Assembly (NCBI RefSeq): GCF_001424485.1
Contig: NZ_LMQC01000001.1
Location: forward strand, 439,755 to 503,754
Length of the DNA stretch: 64,000 nucleotides
Origin: Modestobacter sp. Leaf380
GTDB lineage: Bacteria > Actinomycetota > Actinomycetes > Mycobacteriales > Geodermatophilaceae
Reading direction: 5' to 3'
Shown piece after piece: positions 16,443-28,334 of the stretch. The position numbers were made by a program, and so were the translations under genes. How positions within the stretch are numbered: the stretch's first letter is position 1; each line of letters begins with the position of its first letter. The notes beneath the pieces are model-generated. The model was not told the origin of the DNA. It saw nothing but the letters and a program-made list of their open reading frames with translations, and did no database searches.

Positions 16443-17971
16443 GCCGCACCCGCCGGGGTGCCCGCGACCGCACCGGTCATGTAGCCGCCGAGCTGCTCGG
16501 GGGTGACCTCACCGGGGTCCAACGTGGCGACGACGCCGCCGCGCAACATGACGGTGAGCGTGTCGGACAGGCCGATCAGCTCGTCCAGGTCCGCCGAGAT
16601 CAGCACGATCCCCATCCCCTCCGCGCGGGCGTCCTTGAGCAGCTCCCAGATGACGGACTGGGCACCGACGTCGACCCCCCGGGTGGGGTGCGCGGCGATG
16701 AGCAGCCGCGGCTTCGCGCTCATCTCGCGGCCGACGATGAGCTTCTGCTGGTTCCCGCCCGACAGCGCCACGGCCAGGGTGTCCGCCCCGGGGGCCCGCA
16801 CGTCGTACTCGCGCATGATCCGCTCGGTGTCGGCGACGGCGCCCTTGCGGTCGATGAAGAAGCCCTTGGCCGACGGCGCCTCGGTCTGGTGGCCCAGCAC
16901 CCGGTTCTCCCACAGCGGCGCCTCCAGCAGCATGCCCTGGCGGTGCCGGTCCTCGGGGATGAACCCGATGCCCCGCTCCCGGCGGGTGCGGGTGGTCCAG
17001 CCGGTGATGTCCTCGGCGCCCAGCACGATGGTGCCGGCGGCCAGCGGGCGCAGGCCCATGATCGCGTCCACCAGCTCGGCCTGGCCGTTGCCCTCGACAC
17101 CGGCGATGCCCAGCACCTCGCCCTCGCGGACGGTCAGCGTCACCTCGTCCACCGCGGGGCGGGTGCCCTGCCCGGCGACGGTGACCCCGGTCAGCTGCAG
17201 CACCGGGGTGTCCCGGACGGTGGAGGTGCGGGTCTGCGGGGTGGGCAGCTGGGCCCCGACCATCATCTCGGCCAGCTGCTTGGCCGTCGTCGTCGCCGGG
17301 TCCGCGGTGCCCACGGTCGTGCCCCGGCGGATCACGGTGATGGAGTCCGCGACCTTGCGGACCTCGTCGAGCTTGTGGGAGATGAAGATGACCGTCAGAC
17401 CCTCGCGCTTGAGCTCGGCCAGGTTGCCGAAGAGCTCGTCGACCTCCTGGGGCACCAGCACCGCGGTCGGCTCGTCCAGGATCAGCGTGGTCGCCCCGCG
17501 GTAGAGCACCTTGGCGATCTCCACCCGCTGCCGGTCACCCACGCCCAGGTCCTCGACCAGGTCGTCGGGCTGCAGCCCCAACGCGTAGGCGTCGGAGATC
17601 TCGGTGATCCGGCGGCGGGCGGCGGCACCGATGCCGTGCGCCTTCTCCGCGCCCAGGACCACGTTCTCCAACACCGTCAGGTTGTCGGCCAGCATGAAGT
17701 GCTGGTGCACCATGCCCACGCCGGCCGCGATCGCGTCCCCGGGGCTCTTGAAGACGACCTCACGGCCGTCGAGCAGGATCTGCCCCTCGTCGGGGCGGTG
17801 CATGCCGTACAGGGTCTTCATCAGCGTCGACTTGCCGGCGCCGTTCTCCCCCACGATCGCGTGCACCTCACCGCGGGCCACCCGCAGCTCGATGTCTGAG
17901 TTCGCGACCACCCCGGGGAACCGCTTGGTGATCCCCCGCAGCTCCACCGCGAGGGGTGCTGACTCCGTCAC
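16439..17971 (-). CDS. nucleoside ABC transporter ATP-binding protein (two ATPase domains)
   Basis: About 510 residues with two ABC domains, as in ribose/nucleoside importers. The first domain has G-E-N-G-A-G-K-S Walker A, G-V-G-D-R-Q-R-V-E-I in place of a standard signature, and L-I-L-D-E-P-T-A-V-L Walker B. The second has G-V-E-G-N-G-Q-A in the Walker A position (degenerate), L-S-G-G-N-Q-Q-K signature and the A-A-H-P-T-R-G-V-D-V-G-A motif. The start is the GTG at 17969-17971, preceded by GAGAGG at seven bases. The longer reading frame upstream crosses the hairpin at 18093. Confidence 0.94.
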   Translation of the reverse strand: MTESAPLAVELRGITKRFPGVVANSDIELRVARGEVHAIVGENGAGKSTLMKTLYGMHRPDEGQILLDGREVVFKSPGDAIAAGVGMVHQHFMLADNLTVLENVVLGAEKAHGIGAAARRRITEISDAYALGLQPDDLVEDLGVGDRQRVEIAKVLYRGATTLILDEPTAVLVPQEVDELFGNLAELKREGLTVIFISHKLDEVRKVADSITVIRRGTTVGTADPATTTAKQLAEMMVGAQLPTPQTRTSTVRDTPVLQLTGVTVAGQGTRPAVDEVTLTVREGEVLGIAGVEGNGQAELVDAIMGLRPLAAGTIVLGAEDITGWTTRTRRERGIGFIPEDRHRQGMLLEAPLWENRVLGHQTEAPSAKGFFIDRKGAVADTERIMREYDVRAPGADTLAVALSGGNQQKLIVGREMSAKPRLLIAAHPTRGVDVGAQSVIWELLKDARAEGMGIVLISADLDELIGLSDTLTVMLRGGVVATLDPGEVTPEQLGGYMTGAVAGTPAGAA

Positions 17972-18092
17972 TGGGTGCCTCTCTCGACGCCGTCTCGGTC
18001 GTGCCTCGTGGTCCTGCCCGGCCGCACGATCTGCGGCGGTGCGGGCGCGCAGGCCCGTCGTCGTCCCGACGGGAGGACGGTACACAGCAGAA

Positions 18093-18129
18093 ACGGCGGG
18101 CCCGGACGTGTACCGCCCGGGCCCGCCGT
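18093..18129. terminator. hairpin between BMP lipoprotein and ATPase genes
   Basis: ACGGCGGGCCCGG and its perfect complement form a 13-bp stem with an 11-base loop. In the direction of transcription (minus) it is followed by TTTCTG. Placed between the binding protein and the rest of the importer operon, it would allow partial termination and so a higher dose of binding protein, as seen in other ABC operons. Confidence 0.8.
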
Positions 18130-18180
18130 CGCTGTGCAGGGAGTGCTGAGACCTCCGGTGCCGCGATCAGCGGCCCGAGG

Positions 18181-19248
18181 TCACGGGGTCTCGGGGACCG
18201 TGATCTCGCCGTCGACGATCTGCTGGGTGTAGTCGTCGATGGTGCTCTGGATGTCGTCGATGAACCCACCGGAGTAGGACAGGCCCACGCCCTCGGTGGA
18301 CAGGTCGTTGACCACGTCGACGCCACCCTCGACGGACCCGTCGACGACGGTGCCGATGTAGGCCTCCACCGCGTTGTCCACGCGCTTGAGGACCGAGGTC
18401 ATGATGACCGACTGCAGCGAGGCGTCACCGACGGTCTCGTACTGGTCGGAGTCGACGCCGATCGCCCGGCCGCCCGAGGCGGCAGCGGCCTGGAAGACAC
18501 CGGTGCCCGAACCGCCGGCGGCGGCGTAGACGATGTCCGCGCCACCGTCGAACATGCCCTGGGCGACGACCTGGCCACGGGCCGGGTCGTTGAAGCCGGA
18601 GAAGTCACCGGCCGGGGAGATGTACTGCACGTCGACGATGACGTCGGGGTTCACGGCCTGCGCACCGGCGGTGAAGCCGGCCTCGAAGGACTGGATCAGC
18701 GGGGTCTCGACGCCACCGACGAAGCCGACGTGGTCGGTCTCGGACTTGGTGGCCGCCGCGACGCCGCCGAGGAAGGAGCCCTCGTTGGCGGCGAAGAGCA
18801 GACCGGTCACGTTGTCGGCGACGTCCACACCGGTGGAGTCGACGACCGCGAAGTCGACGTCGGGGTACTGGGTGGCGACCTCGCCGATGACGTCGCCGTA
18901 GGCGAAGCCCACCGCGATGATCGGGTTGAAGCCCTGGTCGGCCAGCTGGGTCAGCAGGTCCGCCCGGTTGGAGGCGTCGCTGTTGGGCGAGAGCTCCTGG
19001 ATGTTGTCCTCGGCCGTGCCACCGAAGGCCTCCACCGCAGCCTCGACGCCGGCGTAGGCGGAGTCGTTGAAGGACTTGTCACCCCGGCCGCCGGTGTCGT
19101 AGGCGAGACCGATCTGCGGCATCTCGCTGCTGTCACCGCCGCCGCTGCCACCACTGCCGCTGGTGTCCTCGTCGCTGGCACACGCGGCCAGGGCCAAGCT
19201 GCCGGCCAGCAGCAGGGCTGCGGCCTTCATCCCACGCGCTCGGCGCAA
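18181..19248 (-). CDS. BMP family lipoprotein, nucleoside-binding component of ABC importer
   Basis: About 355 residues. It has a lipoprotein signal peptide (M-K-A-A-A-L-L-L-A-G-S-L-A-L-A-A-C) with lipobox L-A-A-C, then a Ser/Gly linker and a periplasmic-binding fold with D-K-S-F-N-D-S-A, the hallmark of BMP/PnrA proteins that bind purine or other nucleosides. TTG at 19246-19248 is preferred because AGGAG lies six bases upstream; the ATG of M-K-A-A at 19230 is the other choice. First gene of the importer operon, followed by a partial terminator and the ATPase. Confidence 0.93.
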   Translation of the reverse strand: MRRARGMKAAALLLAGSLALAACASDEDTSGSGGSGGGDSSEMPQIGLAYDTGGRGDKSFNDSAYAGVEAAVEAFGGTAEDNIQELSPNSDASNRADLLTQLADQGFNPIIAVGFAYGDVIGEVATQYPDVDFAVVDSTGVDVADNVTGLLFAANEGSFLGGVAAATKSETDHVGFVGGVETPLIQSFEAGFTAGAQAVNPDVIVDVQYISPAGDFSGFNDPARGQVVAQGMFDGGADIVYAAAGGSGTGVFQAAAASGGRAIGVDSDQYETVGDASLQSVIMTSVLKRVDNAVEAYIGTVVDGSVEGGVDVVNDLSTEGVGLSYSGGFIDDIQSTIDDYTQQIVDGEITVPETP

Positions 19249-19612
19249 GACGATCTCCTCTCGTATGGGGCTCCCGCCCACCCGCGGGTGGAGGGGTGCC
19301 CCGGGGTGTGCACTCCGGTCCCGCTGCCCGCAGCCACGCAGAAGACCGGTGGCGCCAGCAACGACTCCGGCACGCTAACCGCGGGCGCTCGGGCTGCGGG
19401 GGGTCCGGCCGGACACCGAGACCCGATCGTTAGGACCCGGCAACACCCACCACACACCCGGTCCCGGCCCAGCGCCCCGATCATCAGGACCCGGCAACAC
19501 CCACCACACACCCAGTCCCGGCCCAGCGCCCCGATCATCAGGACCCGGCAACACCCACCACACACGCGCGCCGGGCCCCGCCCCGAGGACGCCGCGGTTA
19601 ACGTCACCCCCC
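19249..19612. other. intergenic region with 54-bp repeats and dacC promoter
   Basis: Divergent space between the BMP lipoprotein gene (minus) and the carboxypeptidase gene (plus). It holds a direct-repeat tract (19424-19571) and, near the right end, a -10-like TAACGT (19599-19604) eight bases before the carboxypeptidase ATG. I see no gene in 19249-19423. Confidence 0.6.
19424..19571. repeat. 54-bp direct tandem repeat, about 2.7 copies
   Basis: Units begin at 19424, 19478 and 19532 with CGATC(G/A)T(T/C)AGGACCCGG and continue through CAACACCCACCACACAC and a GC-rich half. The first unit differs from the others at a few positions, and the third stops after about 40 bases. The unit length is a multiple of three and keeps several frames open, but no start signal suggests a gene. 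Confidence 0.85.
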
Positions 19613-21028
19613 ATGCGATCCCTGCTGCCCGCCGGGCGGACGGCCCGCCCGGCCCTCCGGGGGCTGGCCCTCACCCTGGTCGCCGGCCTCGCCGTCCTCG
19701 GCGCGGCACCGGCCGCCCTGGCCGAGGACGCCTCGGGCAGCGCGGCCCGGTTGACCGTCGACCCGGCGGCCCCGACCCCCACCGCGCCCCCGGACGGCGG
19801 TCCGCCGCAGGGCACCGCCCCCGACGGCAGCACGGTCGGCGGGGAGGGCCTGGACACCCGCGGCCTGGTCACCGTGGACGGCGCCCCGGCACTGCCCGAG
19901 GGCATCGACGCCCGAGGCTGGCTGGTCGCCGACATGGACACCGGCGAGGTGCTCGGCACCCAGGACCCGCACGGCCGCTACTACCCGGCCAGCACGCTCA
20001 AGACCCTGACGCTGCTCACCCTGGCACCCCAGCTGGACCCCGCCCTCGTCGTCGAGGGCACCCGCGAGGACGAGTCGGTCGAGGGCAGCCGGGTCGGGCT
20101 GGTCGCCGGCGGCCAGTACCCGGTGTCACTGCTGTTCGACGCCCTGGTCATGCAGTCGGGCAACGACGCGGCCAACGCCCTGGCCCGCGCGGCCGGTGGG
20201 GTCGAGGCCACGCTGGCCGCGATGAACGCCAACGCCCAGCGGATCGGCGCGCTGGACACCGTCGCCGGCACCCCGTCCGGACTGGACGTGGCCGGGCAGA
20301 GCTCCTCGCCCTACGACCTGGCCCTGGTGATGCGCCAGCTGGTGGAGGACCCCACGACCGCGGCGGTCCTGCAGACCCGCACCGCGCAGATGCCGGCCGT
20401 CCCCGGGCTGACCGAGGGCTACCAGATCCAGTCCCAGAACACCCTGCTCACCGAGTACCCGGGCACCCTGGGCGGGAAGACCGGGTTCACCGACGCTGCC
20501 CGGCACACCTTCGTCGCCGCCGCCGAGCGCGACGGGCGCCGCCTGGTGGTCAGCCTGATGCAGACCGAGCGCTTCCCCGTCTCCACCACCGAGCAGGCCG
20601 AGCGCCTGCTCGACTGGGGCTTCGCCACCCCGGGCGGGGACGCCGGGAACCCGCAGCTGGGCCGTCTCGTGGACCCCGGGGAGACCGAGCCGGTGGCGCT
20701 GCCCTCGGCCGCCACCCCCGCCGACGGCTCGCTGTCGGCCGAGGAGGCGGTCGCCCCCAGCCCCGCGTCGGCCGCGTCCACCACCGACGGGGAGTCCCCG
20801 CTGCTGCCGATCGGGCTCGCCGTCGGCGCGGTCGCCATCGTCGGCGCGACCGTCGTCGGACGACGTCGCGCCATGCGGCCGGTGGCCGTCGGCGCCGGGC
20901 TCAGCGCTCGGTCGGGACGTCGTCCCGGACCGGGCGACGCACCCGCAGACGGGGCAGCACCCTCGACGAGACGGCCCCCACCACAGCGCCGACCCCGACC
21001 AGACCGGCCGCCAGCCCCCAGGGCGTAG
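19613..21028 (+). CDS. D-alanyl-D-alanine carboxypeptidase (peptidase S11, low-molecular-weight PBP)
   Basis: A 471-residue exported cell-wall enzyme that trims the terminal D-Ala of peptidoglycan stem peptides. The signal peptide ends at about A-A-L-A (residue 37). Catalytic motifs are S-T-L-K (S127, K130), S-G-N and K-T-G. A Pro/Ala/Ser-rich stalk and one transmembrane helix near residues 398-418 anchor it to the membrane, with a short basic cytoplasmic tail. The tail-coding DNA overlaps the opposing yihY gene by 128 bases, an unusually long convergent overlap. Confidence 0.93.
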   Translation: MRSLLPAGRTARPALRGLALTLVAGLAVLGAAPAALAEDASGSAARLTVDPAAPTPTAPPDGGPPQGTAPDGSTVGGEGLDTRGLVTVDGAPALPEGIDARGWLVADMDTGEVLGTQDPHGRYYPASTLKTLTLLTLAPQLDPALVVEGTREDESVEGSRVGLVAGGQYPVSLLFDALVMQSGNDAANALARAAGGVEATLAAMNANAQRIGALDTVAGTPSGLDVAGQSSSPYDLALVMRQLVEDPTTAAVLQTRTAQMPAVPGLTEGYQIQSQNTLLTEYPGTLGGKTGFTDAARHTFVAAAERDGRRLVVSLMQTERFPVSTTEQAERLLDWGFATPGGDAGNPQLGRLVDPGETEPVALPSAATPADGSLSAEEAVAPSPASAASTTDGESPLLPIGLAVGAVAIVGATVVGRRRAMRPVAVGAGLSARSGRRPGPGDAPADGAAPSTRRPPPQRRPRPDRPPAPRA

Positions 21029-22025
21029 GTCCGCGTCCGCGCTCGTCCACGAGCACCACGTCGGGCAGCCGGGTCGGGGCCTCCGGGCCGAGCGGGACGT
21101 CGGTGTCGGCGTGCTCGACGGCCGGCAGGGTCGCCGTCCACGCGGCGGTGAAGAAGGCGAAGCGGGCCACCACGTTGATCCAGATGACCAGGCCGACGAA
21201 GCTGCCCAGCGCCGCGACGGTGACGTTGCCCGACAGCACGCGCAGGTAGTAGCCGCCCAGGAACTTCAGCAGCTCGAAGCCCACCGCGCCGAAGACGGCA
21301 CCGGGCAGCAGCTCGCGGACCCGGTAGGGGGTGTTCGGCACGCCCTTGAGCACCCAGAGGAACACCAGGGTGTCCCCCACCAGGGCCAGCCCGATGCCCA
21401 GCGCGGCGGTGAGCAGGAAGAAGCCGGGCACCTCGTCGACGCCCAGCAGGTCCAGCACCCAGGACGAGGCCGCCGTCGTCCCGGTGGTCAGCGCGATCGA
21501 GGTGATGCCCGCGACGGCGAAGCCCAGCAGCACGACGAGGTCCTTGAGCCGGTCGCCGATGAAGTCGGGCTGGTCGGGCTGCCCGCGCCAGACCACGTCC
21601 ATGCCGACCCGCAGCTTGTCCATCGCACCCAGGCCGACGAACAGGAACCCGACGAGCCCGATGACGCCGGTGGTGCCGCGGTTGTCGATGGCCCGGGTGA
21701 CCTCCTGGGCCAGCGAGTCACCGGTGCCGCCGGGCACCGCGTCCCGGATGGCGTCGATGAGCTGCACCTGCAGCAGCGGGGACCCGGCCAGCACGAAACC
21801 GGCGATGGAGGCCAGCAGCAGCAGGACCGGGAACAGCGCCAGGAAGGCGTAGTAGGTGACGCTGGAGGCCAGCACGTCGCCCTGGGCCCGGTTGTACGTG
21901 CCGCCGGCGTGCACGGCGTGGTCCAGCCACGGGTGCCGGGCGCGCTGGTGGCGCAGCTGGTCGCGCAGGCGGTCCACCAGCCGGGTGATCACGTTGCCCT
22001 GCTGCTCGGGCGCGGGTGTGGTCAC
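20901..22025 (-). CDS. YihY/virulence factor BrkB family membrane protein
   Basis: A 374-residue integral membrane protein with about six transmembrane helices. Family hallmarks are D-V-L-A-S-S-V-T-Y-Y-A-F-L-A-L-F-P in helix 1 and L-P-G-A-V-F-G-A-V-G-F-E-L-L-K near helix 5. Family function is unsettled; early claims of ribonuclease BN activity were withdrawn. The C-terminal segment after residue 330 carries one more hydrophobic stretch and lies in the DNA shared with the carboxypeptidase gene. GTG start at 22023-22025. Confidence 0.9.
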   Translation of the reverse strand: MTTPAPEQQGNVITRLVDRLRDQLRHQRARHPWLDHAVHAGGTYNRAQGDVLASSVTYYAFLALFPVLLLLASIAGFVLAGSPLLQVQLIDAIRDAVPGGTGDSLAQEVTRAIDNRGTTGVIGLVGFLFVGLGAMDKLRVGMDVVWRGQPDQPDFIGDRLKDLVVLLGFAVAGITSIALTTGTTAASSWVLDLLGVDEVPGFFLLTAALGIGLALVGDTLVFLWVLKGVPNTPYRVRELLPGAVFGAVGFELLKFLGGYYLRVLSGNVTVAALGSFVGLVIWINVVARFAFFTAAWTATLPAVEHADTDVPLGPEAPTRLPDVVLVDERGRGPTPWGLAAGLVGVGAVVGAVSSRVLPRLRVRRPVRDDVPTER

Positions 22026-22068
22026 CGGGCCGATCTTCGCAGCTGGGGGTGGGCCGCGCCCGGCGGGC

Positions 22069-22659
22069 TCAGCGGGTGGGACCGGTGAGCGGGTACTGGC
22101 GGGCCACGGCCCAGGTGCCGTCGGGCAGCTGCTCGAACTCGGTGAAGTGCTCGACCCGGAAGTCCGCGGCCAGCTCGGCGAGCTCGCCGGCGGCCATGTC
22201 GAGCATGTCGGTGGGCACGTCGTGGGCCACGGTCACGTGCGGGTGGTACGGGAACGTCAGCGGCCGCTGCAGCGGTCCGCTGCGCACGTCGGCGGCGATC
22301 TGCGCGCAGTCGGGCACGCCCGCGGCGACGGCGACGTAGACGACCTCGGAGACCGGCCGGAAGGTGTCGGTGCCGCGTAGTCGCAGGTCGAAGGACGAGT
22401 GCCGGCGGGCGACCTCGGCGAGGTGCCCGGCGATGGTGGTGCGGTCAACGGTCGGCACCTCGGTGGGCGGCAGCAGCGTCACGTGCGGCGGGACCAGGCT
22501 GGCCTGGGGGTCCCCGCACTTGGTGCGCCACTCCACCAGCAGCTGCGCCCACGGCTCGGGGACGTCGACCACCACGCCGATCACCGCGGTGTCGGCGGTG
22601 CTGCGGCGGGCCCGACGCGGGACGAACGTGTCGTCGTGACGACGCGGGACCGGGCTCAC
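22069..22659 (-). CDS. 2'-5' RNA ligase / cyclic phosphodiesterase family protein (2H superfamily)
   Basis: A 196-residue protein with the two H-x-T motifs that define 2H phosphoesterases (P-H-V-T-L-L near residue 58 and P-H-V-T-V-A near 142) and the expected beta-strand context. Members open 2',3'-cyclic phosphates or act on 2'-5' RNA linkages, and the natural substrate is rarely known. It lies 19 bases downstream of trpS and is probably co-transcribed with it. Confidence 0.85.
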   Translation of the reverse strand: MSPVPRRHDDTFVPRRARRSTADTAVIGVVVDVPEPWAQLLVEWRTKCGDPQASLVPPHVTLLPPTEVPTVDRTTIAGHLAEVARRHSSFDLRLRGTDTFRPVSEVVYVAVAAGVPDCAQIAADVRSGPLQRPLTFPYHPHVTVAHDVPTDMLDMAAGELAELAADFRVEHFTEFEQLPDGTWAVARQYPLTGPTR

Positions 22660-22678
22660 CGGACCACCCTCCCCGTGC

Positions 22679-25921
<3,243 letters not shown>

Positions 25922-27259
25922 TCAGCGCTCGGTGGCGGCCGCGCCCGCGCGCAGGGTCTCGCCGTCGATCTCCGGCGGCGGCGCCGGGGACACGCTGAGC
26001 CGGGCGATCCGCCGTCCGTCGAGCTCGGTGACGGTGAGCTCCCGGCCCTCCACCTCGACGGAGTCCCCGACGGTGGGGATGCGGCCCAGCTCGGCCAGCA
26101 CCCAGCCGGCCACCGTCTCGTAGGGCCCCTCGGGCAGGTGCAGGCCGGTGGCCTCGGCGAAGTCGTCCAGGTTCAGCAGGCCCTCGACGTCGTGCGGGCC
26201 CTCGGCGGGGTCGTCGGTCTCGGGGGCGGCGTCCTCGTCGTACTCGTCGTAGATCTCGCCGATGACCTCCTCGATGAGGTCCTCCAGCGTCACGATGCCG
26301 TCGGTGCCGCCGTACTCGTCGACGACGATCGCCAGGTGCTGGCTCTCCTTGCGCATCTCCGACAGCGCGGTCAGCACCCCGGCCGTGCCGGGCAGCTGCT
26401 TGACCTCGCGCGCCAGGTCCCCGACGGTCGCGGCCCGCCCGGCCGGGTGGTTGGGCAGGAACAGGTCGCGCACGTGCACGAAGCCGACGACGTCGTCCTG
26501 GCTCTTGCCGACGACGGGGTAGCGGCTGCGGCTGGACTCCGCGACCTGCTTGGCCGCGCGGCTGGCGGTCGTGGAGGCCTCCAGGAAGTCGACCTCGGTG
26601 CGCGGGGTCATCACCTCGCGGACCTCCCGGTCACCGGCGCGGAAGACCTCGTCGATGAGCCGGCGCTCGTCGCTGGACAGCGACTCGTGCGCCGCGACCA
26701 GGTCGCGCAGCTCCTCCTGGCTGATCGACTCCCCGCTCTGCTTGGGGTCCCCGCCCAGCAGCCGGACCAGCAGGTCGGTGGAGCGCGACAGCAGCCAGAT
26801 GACCGGCCGGAACGCGGTGGCGATCCGGTTCAGCGGCCCGGCGACGACGAGGGAGAAGCCCTCGGCCCGCTGGAGGGCCAGGCGCTTGGGGGTCAGCTCA
26901 CCGACGACGAGGGACAGGTAGCTGATCCCGATCGTCACCAGCACGAAGCTCAACGGGTCCGCCACCCCCTCGGTCAGCCCGACGGAGACCAGCCACTCCC
27001 CCAGCGGTGCCGAGAGCGTGCTGGCACCGAAGGCGGCGGAGAAGAAGCCGGCCAGGGTGACGCCGACCTGCACCGCGGCCAGGAACCGGTTGGGCTCGCT
27101 GAGCAGCTTGGTCAGCGCGGTGCCGCGCTTGCCCTTCTCCCCCAGCGCGCGGACCTGGGACTCGCGCAGCGAGACCAGGGCGATCTCCGCACCGGCGAAG
27201 GCCCCGCCGATGAGCACGAAGACGACGACCATGACGATGTTGAGCCAGACGTCGCTCAC
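25922..27259 (-). CDS. hemolysin-family CNNM/CBS-domain membrane protein
   Basis: About 445 residues. Residues 1-190 form the DUF21/CNNM membrane domain with three or four helices (opening V-W-L-N-I-V-M-V-V-V-F-V-L-I-G-G-A-F-A-G-A-E-I-A), residues 210-335 a CBS-domain pair, and the last 90 a CorC/HlyC transporter-associated domain. Relatives are implicated in Mg2+/Co2+ efflux or homeostasis; the older hemolysin name is misleading. The start is the GTG at 27257-27259, giving V-S-D-V-W-L before helix 1. Confidence 0.9.
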   Translation of the reverse strand: MSDVWLNIVMVVVFVLIGGAFAGAEIALVSLRESQVRALGEKGKRGTALTKLLSEPNRFLAAVQVGVTLAGFFSAAFGASTLSAPLGEWLVSVGLTEGVADPLSFVLVTIGISYLSLVVGELTPKRLALQRAEGFSLVVAGPLNRIATAFRPVIWLLSRSTDLLVRLLGGDPKQSGESISQEELRDLVAAHESLSSDERRLIDEVFRAGDREVREVMTPRTEVDFLEASTTASRAAKQVAESSRSRYPVVGKSQDDVVGFVHVRDLFLPNHPAGRAATVGDLAREVKQLPGTAGVLTALSEMRKESQHLAIVVDEYGGTDGIVTLEDLIEEVIGEIYDEYDEDAAPETDDPAEGPHDVEGLLNLDDFAEATGLHLPEGPYETVAGWVLAELGRIPTVGDSVEVEGRELTVTELDGRRIARLSVSPAPPPEIDGETLRAGAAATER

Positions 27260-27482
27260 CGGCGGCGTGCTCCTCTGTGGTTCGGGGCGGGTGCGGGACG
27301 GGGTGTCGTGCGCTGCGGAGCAGGCCCCAGGGTCCCGTGTCCAGGACGGACGGTCCACCCGGCAACGGCCGGACGGGCACCCGCGTTCCACAGGTGTTGC
27401 TGGTCACGGGCCTGCCGGCCACGCTCGTCGCTCTGCGTCACCGAGGGTGCACACGCTCCGCACACGGTTACGGTCCACCCCC

Positions 27483-28295
27483 ATGACCGGACCCGGCAGA
27501 CCCCGCCCTCGGCGCTCCGCCCGCAGCCTCGGCTCCCTGCTCAGGACGGGGTCCCGGCGGCGTTGGGTGCCCGCCGTCGTCGCCCTCGCCGTGCTCGCCC
27601 TGATCGGCGGCGTGCTGTGGCTCGTGCCCGGGTCCACGGACGCGACCCCGGCCGCGGCGGCCGGTTCGACCACCAGCCGGGCCACCACGTCGTCCGCGGC
27701 CACGTCCACGACCGTCCAGACACCGCCGCCCACGACGACCGCCGAGACGACGGCCGAGACGACGACGGAGGCCGTCCCCACCACTGCGGCGCCCACCACC
27801 ACCGAGCCGCCCGCCGCCGCCGGCTCTGCGGCCGCTCCCCCGCCGGTGGAGGCACCGGCGCCTGCACCGGCACCGGCACCGGCAGCCGCGCCTGCACCGG
27901 CCCCCGCACCGGCCGGTGACCCGGGACTCGAGGGTGCCGTGCTCGACCTGGTGAACTCCGAGCGCGCCGCGGCCGGTTGCGGGCCGGTCGTCGCCGACAC
28001 CGGTCTGGCCGCCGTGGCCCGGGCGCACAGCGCCGACATGCGCGACCGCGGGTACTTCAGCCACACCACGCCCGACGGGCTCAGCCCCTGGGACCGGGCA
28101 GCCGCGGCCGGGGTGTCGGGTGCCAGCGGTGAGAACATCGCGAAGGGCTACGGCGACGCGGCGTCGGTGATGGCCGGCTGGATGGCCAGCCAGGGCCACC
28201 GCGACAACATCCTCGACTGCGGCAACACCCGCCTGGGCACCGGCGTGGTCCAGGGCCCCGGTGGCCCCTGGTGGACCCAGCTCTTCGGTCGCTGA
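27483..28295 (+). CDS. secreted or anchored CAP-domain (SCP/PR-1) protein
   Basis: A 270-residue protein with a basic N-terminus, one transmembrane or signal-anchor helix (residues 29-48), a Thr/Ala/Pro-rich low-complexity stalk (50-150) and a C-terminal CAP domain (155-270). CAP landmarks are V-N-S-E-R-A-A-A-G-C, H-S-A-D-M, H-T-T-P-D-G, G-E-N-I-A-K-G-Y and G-H-R-D-N-I-L. Two cysteines (C-G-P and D-C-G) could form a disulfide. Bacterial CAP proteins are extracellular with poorly known roles. The ATG lies eight bases after a -10-like TACGGT (27469-27474), suggesting a leaderless mRNA. Confidence 0.88.
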   Translation: MTGPGRPRPRRSARSLGSLLRTGSRRRWVPAVVALAVLALIGGVLWLVPGSTDATPAAAAGSTTSRATTSSAATSTTVQTPPPTTTAETTAETTTEAVPTTAAPTTTEPPAAAGSAAAPPPVEAPAPAPAPAPAAAPAPAPAPAGDPGLEGAVLDLVNSERAAAGCGPVVADTGLAAVARAHSADMRDRGYFSHTTPDGLSPWDRAAAAGVSGASGENIAKGYGDAASVMAGWMASQGHRDNILDCGNTRLGTGVVQGPGGPWWTQLFGR

Positions 28296-28334
28296 CCACC
28301 CCGGTCTCGGGGACATCGGGCCCCAGGCGGCTCG

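Noticed and set aside
19424-19571. CRISPR array
   Set aside because: Repeats are contiguous 54-base tandem units with no unique spacers and no cas genes nearby.
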